The translations under genes and the position numbers were made by a program. 7,481 nt of DNA from Melaminivora alkalimesophila (GTDB lineage Bacteria; Pseudomonadota; Gammaproteobacteria; Burkholderiales; Burkholderiaceae_C). The notes below the pieces were generated by a model. That model was given only the letters and a program-made list of their open reading frames with translations, was not told the DNA's origin and did not search any database. The stretch spans positions 1 to 7,481 of the forward strand of contig NZ_ALEE01000218.1 of the NCBI RefSeq assembly GCF_000282995.1, written 5' to 3'. This document shows positions 1 to 7,009 of the stretch, in pieces; the stretch's first letter is position 1; each line of letters starts with the position of its first letter.

Positions 1-38
1 CTTATTGCACTGAAAACGAGGAGACCCCGAGCGAGGCG

Positions 39-69
39 AAAAAAAACCGCCTCGGGGTGTCCGAGGCGG
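39..69 (-). terminator. Rho-independent terminator closing the traF-E-D-C operon
   Basis: On the minus strand, CCGCCTCGG (69-61) is followed by a 5-nt loop and the perfect complement CCGAGGCGG (55-47), then eight consecutive T residues (46-39). This is a textbook intrinsic terminator: a 9-bp GC-rich stem, a short loop and a U-tract. It lies about 105 bases past the traC stop codon and points in the direction of traC transcription, so it should end the tra transcript here. No matching U-tract exists for plus-strand transcription, so it looks one-directional. A third copy of the stem arm (CGAGGCG, 32-38) could also pair with 48-54, but only across the T-tract. Confidence 0.9.
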
Positions 70-85
70 CAAGTCTGCATGCGGT

Positions 86-131
86 TCAGGGAGGAAGAAA
101 CCGCGCCGGCGATCAGGGAGGAAAACCGCGC
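86..131. repeat. Imperfect direct repeat between traC and its terminator
   Basis: Two near-identical blocks, 86-106 and 113-131, both start TCAGGGAGGAA and end AAACCGCGC or AACCGCGC. The first block has two extra bases (GA) in the middle. They start 27 bases apart within the short untranslated stretch between the traC stop and the terminator. On the transcript strand they read as pyrimidine-rich runs (TTCCTCCCTGA) after GCGCGG. No function is evident; a small tandem duplication with drift is the simplest explanation. Confidence 0.6.
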
Positions 132-173
132 GGCCTGATGTGCAGCTCGGCCACTTTAGCCGGATTTTTCGAC

Positions 174-3100
174 TTATCCGATGCGAGCGGCCCGCCGTGG
201 GCGCTGCTCGATCTGCTGTTGCTTTTTCTCGACGTGCTTCTGCTCCTGGTGCTGCTGCTCGTCGCGCTGCACCTGGCTGATGGCCGCGCCGATCTGCCGC
301 TTCACGCCCTCGATGCCCAGCTCGCTCTTGTGCGCCAAGTCGTTGAAGTCGGTGTGCTGCTTCATCGTGGACAGCGCCGCGATCTGCGCGCCGCTCAACA
401 TCGACGCCTTGAGCTTGGCCGCCTCGTCGCCGGCCAGCTCGACCTTGCCGGCGGCGGCGTCGGCAAGGCGCTGCTCGGCGCGCAGGTGGGTCTTGAAGCT
501 GTCGGGCGTGATGGCGGGCAAGTCGCGCGGGTAGGTGTTCTCGGCCGGCGCGAAGATCGGGAAGATCGCCTTGCCGCCCACGGCCTGGGCGGCCGCCTCG
601 GCCTTCTCCCGGCCGGGGTTGTTGCCGTGGGTCATGACCAGGTGCCGGTCGTCGTCGCCGGCGATGATGACCGGCTTGTCCGGGAACTTGGCGTGCAGCG
701 CCTTCGCCACGGCCTCAAGGTTGCCGCTGTCGAAGGCGGCGACCGTGGCGTGGCCCACGGCCTCGGCCACCTGGGCCGCCGTGGCGTAGCCCTCCGAGAT
801 CACCAGCGCCGGCGCGGCCGCCAGGGCGTCCATGCCGCCGACCGGGTGGAAGCATCCTTCCTTCTTCGAGTCCTTGGCGAACCGCTTAGTGCCGTCCTCC
901 TGGATGTATTGCATCGTCCATTGCTTGCCCTCTGCGTCGAAGGCCGGGATGTAGGTCTTCTGGCCTTCGCGGTCGGTCATCACGCCGGCCTGCGCCTGGA
1001 TGCCTTTGGCTTGCAGGTAGGGCGTCGGCTGCTCGATGGGCACGAGGTCGGCCATCTGCCGACCGACGCGCTGCGCGGTGGCCTCCTGGGCCTTGTCCTG
1101 CTCGACGGCTCGCTGTGCCAGCTTCTCGGCCGCCTCGGCCTGGAGCTTGGCCTTCTCCTGGTCGCTCAAGGCGTAGCCCTTGCTCTTCCAGGTAATGTCC
1201 GTGCCGGTCTTGTTGTTGATGATCCGCCCGGCCGGGTGCCCGTCCAGGTGGCCCACGTAGAAGCCATCGAGCGCGCCCTTCTTGCCGCCCTCGACCGGCA
1301 CGCGGTGCCGCTTGCCATCCATGATCGGGTGATCGCCCTGGGCGTTGCTGCCGGTGAACAGGCCGGCGCTGCGCATGGCCTCGGCGAACTCTTCCCTTGG
1401 CGTCATCGCTGGCCCTTGCTGGGCCTGCACGTTCTCGGGCTTCCAGCGTTCGAGCTTCGCCGCGTCGGCGCGCGGGCCGACATACCAGGACTTCGCGGCC
1501 TTGTCCCAAAGCGCGCCGGCGGCCTTGGCCGCGTTGCGCTGCTCGTAGGGCACGGCCAGGTACTGGCGGGCCTGCTGGGCCTGCTGCGCGGGCTTCTGCG
1601 CCTCGCCCTGGGCTTCGGGTGCCGGCTGGGCCGAACGCGGCTCTACGGCCGCTGTAGCGGCTCCCTGCGCCCATTTGGCGAAGGGAGCGGCATCGGTGCC
1701 CGGCGGCACGTACCAGGACTGTTGCTGCCGATCCCAACGCGCCCCGAGGCTCTTGGCCTCGTCCTTCTCCTTGTACGGCACGTTGATGTACTGCCGTTCG
1801 GGCTTCTCGGCCTGCGGCTGCGCCTGCTGCCGCTCGCGTTCCTGGCGCTCCAGCTCGGCCGCGCGGCGCTGCGCGTCGCTGTCGTTGAGCATGGCCGACG
1901 CCTCGGCGGTCTTGCGTGCCTCTTTAGCGGCTGAAATGTCCTCTTCGGTCGCGTTGGGGTCGCGCCGTACACGCTCTTCCTGCACGCGGGCCAGCTTGGC
2001 GGCGCGCTCGTGCTGGTTGTCGGTGCCCAGCGCATCGACCAGGTGCAGGCGCTCGGCCAGAGCCTCGGCCTGGCCCTCGGTGCGGGTGCCGGCGACGAAG
2101 GCAAAGGCGTCCTCGCCGAACTGCGCATCGGCCTTGCGCGCGTAGACCTGGAACGCCTGCGGCTCGATGCCGGCCTGGGCGGCATCGACGGTCTGGCCGT
2201 CCTGCTCGGCCACGCCGACGATGCGCAGCTCTCCGCTCCAGTCGGGCGGCAGCTCAACGCCAAGGTGTTGACGGGTCGCGTCGGCGAACGCCTGGCCGTC
2301 GATCTCGCCGGCGGCGAGCTGCCGGCGCGCGGCGGCGGCCTGCTCGATGCCCTGCACCGCGTCGGCAGGATGGGCGGCCAGCAGGGCGGCCGCCTGGTCG
2401 TTGGTCGGTGGGGTCATGTTCGCCTCCTGGTCTGCGACGGCCGCTTGCTGCTGGGTCAGCGCCGGCAGGGCCATCAACTGGTCGGGCGCGTAGTTGTTCA
2501 GCTCGTCCAGGCTGCGAACCTGGTGGGGTTCACCGTCCTGGTCGTGGAACGCAAAGATGCGCTGGCCGTCGCTCCACCTGGCTTCGGCGTCGATGCTCGA
2601 CACGATCTGTTCGCCGTGCTGCTGGAGCTGCTGCGCGAGGTGGAGCTGTTCGGCCATGTTGGCGAACTCTTGCGCCAAGCCCTTGCGCTCCAGGTAGGCG
2701 TTGTCGGTGTCGGTGTGGCTCGGGTCGATGCCGAACACCGGCGACAGCCGGTCATGCGCGACCGCGTAGAACTGCTCGGGATCGGTGCCGGTGATGCTGC
2801 CCACGGTTTCGAGGCCACGGCTGCGCAAGGCGTCTTCCAGGGTGTCGCCCTGGAATGCCTGGTAGTGGCTGAAAGACACGTCCGGGTTGTCCAGGACTTC
2901 GGCAATGTCCACGGCCAGGGCCTGGGCCACGGCTTCGTCCTGGGCCTGGCTCTGCTGCTGGTCTTGCTCCTGAACCTGCTTCTGCTCGAAGGCCAGCACG
3001 TAGTCGTGAATCTTCTCGGCATCGGCGGCCGCGCGGAACACCTCCAGCGGCTCGTCTTGCAGCGCCTTGATCCACGAACCCACATAGGCGGCGTGCTGGC

Positions 3101-4520
3101 CCGGATCGTGGCCGATGCCCAGCTCGTCGCCGACGATCATGGAAGCGATCTCGGCGCGCAGCTCTTCCTTGGCGTACCCCTCGCTCCCGAACGGGTGCGC
3201 CAGGTCGCGGTCAAGGCGCGAAGCGTGGCCCGTCCAGTGGCCCAGCTCGTGCAGCGCGGTCGCGTAGTAGCGGTCGGAGCTGGGGAACTGGCCGCGCTCC
3301 GGCAGGGTGATGCTGTCGGTCGAAGGGCGGTAGAACGCCCGATCACCGGCGGCGTGGGTGATCGTCGCGCCCGAGGCTTTCAGGATGTGCTCGGCGCGCT
3401 CGACGGCGTTCCAAGTCTGTTCCTTCTTCGGCTGGAGCGGCGGCAGGCCGTCGATCTGCTCGCCGTTGAACACGGTCGCAAAGAACACGCGCGGCCGCTC
3501 CAGCATGACGGTTTCCTTGACCGGCTGGCCCTTCGCATCGAGGACGGGCCGGCCGCTGTCGTCCAGCTTGTCTTGCTCTTCGCTGAACTTCCAGTATTGA
3601 ACCGGCGTGCCTTTCTCGCCCTTGCGAACCTGCGCGCCCACGGCGGCGGCCTGCTTGTAGGTCATCCAGCGCGCATCGCTGCGGCCCTGGGCCATCAGGT
3701 GGATGGCGTTGATCCCTTTGTACCGCTTGCCGGTGGTCGGGTTCATCGGCAGGTAGGCGTTGGGTTCGCCCGGCTCCCACGGCTTTTGCCACGGTGCGGT
3801 GCCGGCCTTGAGCTGCTCGATCAGCTTTTCGGCCACGACTTCGTGAAACGGCTTCTTCGGCTCCATGTTCTCGTCCCTTCGGAATAGCTCGTTGAACTGA
3901 GGGAAGTTCTGCTGTGTCCGGGAACGGTCGCGCAGGCCCTGGGCGACCATGCACACGATGTTGTGCAGGTCGTCGGCCTGCATGGGCCGCACGCGGGCGA
4001 TGCAGGTTTCCGTGAATGACTGTTGGCCGCGCTGCTGCACCTGGTCGGCGACCTGGTGCTGGCTCGGCTCGATGCCCTCGCAGTGCAGGGCAAACACTTC
4101 CTCGGCGCGCACGTCCAGGGACTGGCCGGCATAGCGCCGGTTCACGTCATCCCATAGCGGCTTGAGGGTGGGTTCGTTGCGGGCGGCCGCCAGGCCGTCC
4201 AGCAAGGCGCGCTTCTCGCCCGGCGCGAAGGTGTTGGCCCCGTAGTGGCCTAGCACCTCGTGCCGCAGCGTCATCAGTAGGTCGCTGGCGCTCTCGACGT
4301 TCTGCAAGGGCACGTCCACGCGGCCACGGTAGGCGCGGCCGGCGTGCAGCGTCTCCTTGGGCACGTAGCCGCCCTTCATGTCGGCCGGCACCTCGGCCGC
4401 TCGCGGCCCGTACAGCTCGGCCGCGTCCTCGCGGAACTTGTAGGCCAGCTCCAGCGCGCCGGGGTAGTCGCGGACGAAAGCCCGCGTCACCCCTTGCGCC
4501 TCGGCTTTCGTGATCGGCAT
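174..4520 (-). CDS. traC: TraC, conjugative DNA primase, long multidomain form (IncP-1beta type)
   Basis: 1448-residue plasmid primase. In IncP plasmids TraC is made in the donor, exported to the recipient with the transferred strand, and primes complementary-strand synthesis. Residues 1-165 hold a zincin-like segment with an HEVLGHYG motif at 87-94 and a later RAEEVFAL (138-145). From 219 comes an ArdC-like part: an N-terminal ssDNA-binding-type region (about 219-330), then a metallopeptidase-like motif HELGH at 424-428 with EELRAE at 452-457. A Q/D/E-rich linker lies near 510-525. Two DUF5710-like repeats start at 909 and 985. The primase/Toprim-like core spans about 1040-1400, with EGYATA at 1243-1248 (the motif characteristic of this primase family), AGDDD at 1287-1291 and HTDFNDL at 1389-1395. 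The tail is Q/K/R-rich. The ATG at 4520 follows the traD stop by 3 bases and has a GGAGGG Shine-Dalgarno (4528-4533) inside traD, so translation is probably coupled. The stop is TAA. Internal starts at residues 219 and 702 probably give shorter forms. The N-terminal extension is absent from the RP4 protein and fits the R751 branch. Identity is near certain; the roles of the zincin-like parts are inferred. Confidence 0.95.
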   Translation of the reverse strand: MPITKAEAQGVTRAFVRDYPGALELAYKFREDAAELYGPRAAEVPADMKGGYVPKETLHAGRAYRGRVDVPLQNVESASDLLMTLRHEVLGHYGANTFAPGEKRALLDGLAAARNEPTLKPLWDDVNRRYAGQSLDVRAEEVFALHCEGIEPSQHQVADQVQQRGQQSFTETCIARVRPMQADDLHNIVCMVAQGLRDRSRTQQNFPQFNELFRRDENMEPKKPFHEVVAEKLIEQLKAGTAPWQKPWEPGEPNAYLPMNPTTGKRYKGINAIHLMAQGRSDARWMTYKQAAAVGAQVRKGEKGTPVQYWKFSEEQDKLDDSGRPVLDAKGQPVKETVMLERPRVFFATVFNGEQIDGLPPLQPKKEQTWNAVERAEHILKASGATITHAAGDRAFYRPSTDSITLPERGQFPSSDRYYATALHELGHWTGHASRLDRDLAHPFGSEGYAKEELRAEIASMIVGDELGIGHDPGQHAAYVGSWIKALQDEPLEVFRAAADAEKIHDYVLAFEQKQVQEQDQQQSQAQDEAVAQALAVDIAEVLDNPDVSFSHYQAFQGDTLEDALRSRGLETVGSITGTDPEQFYAVAHDRLSPVFGIDPSHTDTDNAYLERKGLAQEFANMAEQLHLAQQLQQHGEQIVSSIDAEARWSDGQRIFAFHDQDGEPHQVRSLDELNNYAPDQLMALPALTQQQAAVADQEANMTPPTNDQAAALLAAHPADAVQGIEQAAAARRQLAAGEIDGQAFADATRQHLGVELPPDWSGELRIVGVAEQDGQTVDAAQAGIEPQAFQVYARKADAQFGEDAFAFVAGTRTEGQAEALAERLHLVDALGTDNQHERAAKLARVQEERVRRDPNATEEDISAAKEARKTAEASAMLNDSDAQRRAAELERQERERQQAQPQAEKPERQYINVPYKEKDEAKSLGARWDRQQQSWYVPPGTDAAPFAKWAQGAATAAVEPRSAQPAPEAQGEAQKPAQQAQQARQYLAVPYEQRNAAKAAGALWDKAAKSWYVGPRADAAKLERWKPENVQAQQGPAMTPREEFAEAMRSAGLFTGSNAQGDHPIMDGKRHRVPVEGGKKGALDGFYVGHLDGHPAGRIINNKTGTDITWKSKGYALSDQEKAKLQAEAAEKLAQRAVEQDKAQEATAQRVGRQMADLVPIEQPTPYLQAKGIQAQAGVMTDREGQKTYIPAFDAEGKQWTMQYIQEDGTKRFAKDSKKEGCFHPVGGMDALAAAPALVISEGYATAAQVAEAVGHATVAAFDSGNLEAVAKALHAKFPDKPVIIAGDDDRHLVMTHGNNPGREKAEAAAQAVGGKAIFPIFAPAENTYPRDLPAITPDSFKTHLRAEQRLADAAAGKVELAGDEAAKLKASMLSGAQIAALSTMKQHTDFNDLAHKSELGIEGVKRQIGAAISQVQRDEQQHQEQKHVEKKQQQIEQRPRRAARIG
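1923..1935. promoter_or_regulatory. Degenerate KorB-operator-like site inside traC
   Basis: TTTAGCGGCTGAA matches the KorB operator consensus TTTAGCSGCTAAA at 12 of 13 positions, with one half-site perfect (TTTAGC) and the other changed from GCTAAA to GCTGAA. It lies within traC codons 863-866 (Ser-Ala-Ala-Lys). The match may be chance preserved by the Ala-Ala-Lys coding, or a decayed or weak operator. No promoter is visible next to it, so any KorB effect would have to be at a distance. Confidence 0.35.
2415..2428 (-). promoter_or_regulatory. Internal ribosome binding site and ATG for short TraC (TraC2-like)
   Basis: In the traC frame, the ATG of codon 702 (2417-2415) is preceded by a perfect AGGAGG (2428-2423) with a 5-base spacer. 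This is the best Shine-Dalgarno in the whole gene. Starting here gives a 747-residue protein containing the DUF5710-like repeats and the whole primase core, but none of the ArdC/zincin-like parts. RP4 is known to make a short TraC2 of about 746 residues from an internal in-frame start, so the size agreement is a strong argument that this start is used. Confidence 0.88.
3864..3879 (-). promoter_or_regulatory. Internal ribosome binding site and ATG for intermediate TraC (TraC1-like)
   Basis: The ATG of traC codon 219 (3866-3864) has AAGGGA (3879-3874) 7 bases upstream. Initiation here gives a 1230-residue protein starting MEPKKPFHEVV, exactly where the ArdC-like segment begins and where RP4-type TraC1 would be expected to begin. 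The extra 218 codons upstream would then be a separate N-terminal extension. R751 is reported, as I recall, to make four traC products by in-frame starts, which fits this site being used. Confidence 0.7.
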
Positions 4521-4523
4521 GGG

Positions 4524-4913
4524 TCAGCCCTCCGACGCCTTGCGCGCGGCGGCCTGGGCAACCGTCTCGCCGGGCCGCAGGTCGTACAGCTCGCGGGCGT
4601 TCGTGGTGGTGATGAACGGCGGGATGTCGGCGCTCGGGCCTTCGTCGTCCAGGAATGCCGGCTCCAGCGCGCCATCGACTTCCACCAGGTCGTCGCCGCT
4701 CGCGGCGGCGTCCTGCTCGGACAGCGCGTCCTCCACGAACGCGCCCACGCGCTCGGCTTCGTCGGGGTCGAACTCGACCTGGAAGCCGGGCGTCAGCGCG
4801 TCGGCCATCTTCTCGCGCACGGCCTCGCGGCCGGCGGCGTCGTCGTCAACCGGCGGCAGGACGGCCAGCGGCTCGTCGTGGGCGGCGGTGTTGGTGGTGG
4901 TTTGCTCGTTCAT
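4524..4913 (-). CDS. traD: TraD, small acidic conjugation-operon protein of unknown function
   Basis: 129 residues, the same length I recall for RP4 TraD. It should not be confused with the F-plasmid coupling protein of the same name, which corresponds to IncP TraG. The protein is rich in Asp, Glu and Ala, with several acidic clusters (for example PPVDDD, FDPDEAE, FLDDEGP), and has no signal peptide, membrane segment or recognisable catalytic motif. It is likely soluble and cytoplasmic. The C-terminal part ([26 protein letters not shown]) is less acidic and may be the folded portion. The ATG has AAGGAGA (4926-4920) 6 bases upstream. The gene sits 21 bases after traE and only 3 bases before traC, so it is expressed with both and may be coupled to traC. 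In RP4 it is reported as dispensable for transfer. The assignment rests on operon position, length and composition. Confidence 0.88.
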   Translation of the reverse strand: MNEQTTTNTAAHDEPLAVLPPVDDDAAGREAVREKMADALTPGFQVEFDPDEAERVGAFVEDALSEQDAAASGDDLVEVDGALEPAFLDDEGPSADIPPFITTTNARELYDLRPGETVAQAAARKASEG

Positions 4914-4934
4914 GGTCGATCTCCTTCGCTGTGG

Positions 4935-6998
4935 TCATTCGGATGCCTGGCCGTTGCGGCCCTTGCTGTAGTCGGGCCGACCCTTGAGGTCGGGGTAGGT
5001 CTGCTTGCATGTGGGGAAGTTGCTGCAACCCCACCAGAATTGCCCCTTCTTCTTGCTCGGCCGGCGCGACAAGCCGCTGCCGCAGGCCATGCACTTGTGA
5101 AGGGATGACACCGGCGCGGCTTCCTTGCCGCCGGCGATGGTCACGGCTCCGCTGTTGGCCTTCGCCACCTGGTCGCGGATGAACGTCTCTTGCTTCGTGA
5201 TGAAGGCGTCCAGGGCGGCCGTGCCCTGCTCGACGCCTTTCAGCATCCGCTCGTAGAGCGCGGTCAGCACCGGGCTTTTCACAACCTCGGGCAGCGCGTC
5301 GATGACGCTGCGGCCGAGGGTCGTGCTGATGATCTGCTTGCCTTTGACGGCCAGGAACTCGCGCCGCTTCAACTCGGAAATGATCGACGCGCGGGTGGCC
5401 GACGTGCCGATGCCGTCGCCCTCGCGCAGCATCTTCTTGTGCTCGGCATCGCTGACGAACTTGTGGATGTTCTCCATCGCGCGGATCAGCGTGCCCTCGG
5501 TAAAGCGCGCTGGCGGCTTCGTCTTGGCGTCCTTGCGGGTGGCGTCCGTGCAGGTCACGGCGTCGCCCTGGGCCATCGACGGCAGGGCCTGCGTGCCGCT
5601 GTCGTCGTCCTCGTCCTTCTCGCCTTCCTCGTCGGCCTGGCTGTACACGTCACGCCAGCCGTTGCGCGTGACTACCTTGCCGCTCGCGGCGAAGTTCTCG
5701 CCCGCGATCTCGACGCCCACGGTGGTCTGCATGTACTCGTGCAGCGGGTAGAACTGCGCCAGGTAGGCGCGCACGATCAGGTCGTAGATGTTGCGCTCGC
5801 GCTCGCTGAGGGCGGCCTTGCTGCCCTTCTGCATGGTCGGCACGATGCCGTGGTGCGCGGTGATCTTCGAGTCGTCCCACGTCTTGGACTTGATACGCGG
5901 ATCGGCACCATCGACCAGGCCGGCCAGTTCGGGGTTGACGTGCTTGATCGCCTCCAGCACGCGCGGCGCGTCGGCGTGCTGCGACTCCGGCAGGTAGGCG
6001 CAGTCGGTGCGCGGGTACGAGGTCAGCTTGTGCGTCTCGTAGAGCGCCTGGCAGGTGTTCAGCACGTCCTCGGCGCTGTAGCCGAACTTGGCCGAGGCCA
6101 GTGCCGTAATGTCGGACAGGGCGAAGGCCAGCGGCTGGTTCTGCTTCTTGGCCTCCTGTTTGTACGCGGCGATGGTGCCCGGCTGGCCCTTGACGGCGGC
6201 CACCAGGGCGTCGGCGACGGCGGTATCGACAAGGCGGCCTTCGCTGTCCAGGCCGGCTTGATCCTCCTTCGCCTTCCATGCGGCGGCGAAGCTGCCGCCG
6301 GCGTGCTGCACCACCGCCCGGATGGTGTGGTACGGCACGGCCTTGAATGCCTCGATCTCGCGGTCGCGGGCGACCACGAGGGCCAGCGTCGGCGTCTGCA
6401 CGCGGCCCACGGTCAGCAGGGCGCGCGAGCCGCCGCGCTGCGCGCGCAGCGTGTACGCGCGGCTGAGGTTCATGCCGATCAGCCAGTCGGCGCGCTGCCG
6501 CCCGCGTGCAGCGTCGGCCCAGCCTGCATAGGTGGTGTTCTCCTTCAACGCGGCCAGGCCGCGCTTGACGGAAACGGAGTCCTGCGCGCTCACCCAAAAG
6601 CGGCGCACCGGCTTGCTGTTGCGGAAGTGCTCCAGCACTTCGTCAACCAGCAACTGGCCTTCGCGGTCGGGGTCGCCGGCGTTGACGATCTCCTTGGCCT
6701 CCTTGAGCAGCTTGCCGATCACGGCGAGCTGCTTCTTCGCGTCGTCCTTGGGCTTGAGAATCCAGCTCTCGGGGATGATGGGCAGCTCATCGACGCGCCA
6801 GACCTTCTTGCCGGACTGGCCGCGCGGCACGTCATCGGGCGTGTACTCGTCGGGGTCGGCCTGTTCGAGCATGTGCCCGAAGCACCAGGTCACTTTGTCG
6901 GTGCCGCACTCGATGAAGCCGTCGCCCTTGCCGGTCGCGCCCAGCTCGCCGGCGATGGCCTTGGCGACGGACGGCTTTTCTGCGATGAAAAGGCGCAT
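4935..6998 (-). CDS. traE: TraE, type IA DNA topoisomerase (topoisomerase III)
   Basis: 687-residue type IA topoisomerase that cuts and rejoins single DNA strands through a 5'-phosphotyrosine; it can decatenate and relax plasmid DNA. The Toprim domain is at the N-terminus: FIAEKPS with Glu7, then AGDPDREGQ with Asp109, Asp111 and Glu113 (metal-binding acids). The catalytic tyrosine is Tyr328 in LTSYPRTDCAYLP, the same residue number as in E. coli TopB. GIGTSATR (530-537) is the conserved late-core motif. An acidic insert (about 455-467, DEEGEKDEDDD) lies in the core. The C-terminus carries a zinc ribbon, C636-x2-C639-x18-C658-x5-C664, of the topoisomerase C4 type, followed by a short basic tail. 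The ATG at 6998 follows the traF stop by 11 bases, with GGGAGA overlapping the TAG region. All catalytic residues are present, so it should be active. In RP4, TraE is known to be a topoisomerase III homologue and not essential for transfer. Confidence 0.97.
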   Translation of the reverse strand: MRLFIAEKPSVAKAIAGELGATGKGDGFIECGTDKVTWCFGHMLEQADPDEYTPDDVPRGQSGKKVWRVDELPIIPESWILKPKDDAKKQLAVIGKLLKEAKEIVNAGDPDREGQLLVDEVLEHFRNSKPVRRFWVSAQDSVSVKRGLAALKENTTYAGWADAARGRQRADWLIGMNLSRAYTLRAQRGGSRALLTVGRVQTPTLALVVARDREIEAFKAVPYHTIRAVVQHAGGSFAAAWKAKEDQAGLDSEGRLVDTAVADALVAAVKGQPGTIAAYKQEAKKQNQPLAFALSDITALASAKFGYSAEDVLNTCQALYETHKLTSYPRTDCAYLPESQHADAPRVLEAIKHVNPELAGLVDGADPRIKSKTWDDSKITAHHGIVPTMQKGSKAALSERERNIYDLIVRAYLAQFYPLHEYMQTTVGVEIAGENFAASGKVVTRNGWRDVYSQADEEGEKDEDDDSGTQALPSMAQGDAVTCTDATRKDAKTKPPARFTEGTLIRAMENIHKFVSDAEHKKMLREGDGIGTSATRASIISELKRREFLAVKGKQIISTTLGRSVIDALPEVVKSPVLTALYERMLKGVEQGTAALDAFITKQETFIRDQVAKANSGAVTIAGGKEAAPVSSLHKCMACGSGLSRRPSKKKGQFWWGCSNFPTCKQTYPDLKGRPDYSKGRNGQASE

Positions 6999-7009
6999 GG
7001 TGTGTCTCC

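Noticed and set aside
155..167. Possible KorB site at TTTAGCCGGATTT just past traC
   Set aside because: Only the left half-site matches the operator; the right arm matches at none of its last five positions.
886..1737. 283-codon minus-strand frame overlapping traC, and similar Arg/Ala/Pro-rich frames (1643-2263, 3343-3954, 5650-6597)
   Set aside because: They are out-of-frame readings of traC or traE, with the Arg/Ala/Pro/Gly composition typical of shifted GC-rich genes, and no motif.
57..3887. Two very long plus-strand open frames (57-1934 and 2010-3887, each 625 codons) opposite traC
   Set aside because: They lie in the antisense frame whose first base pairs with the third base of traC codons. 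Because traC third positions are mostly G/C, T at that position is rare and stops are rare. The translations are Leu/Gly/Val/Arg-rich with no recognisable domain, and the start codons lack convincing Shine-Dalgarno sites.
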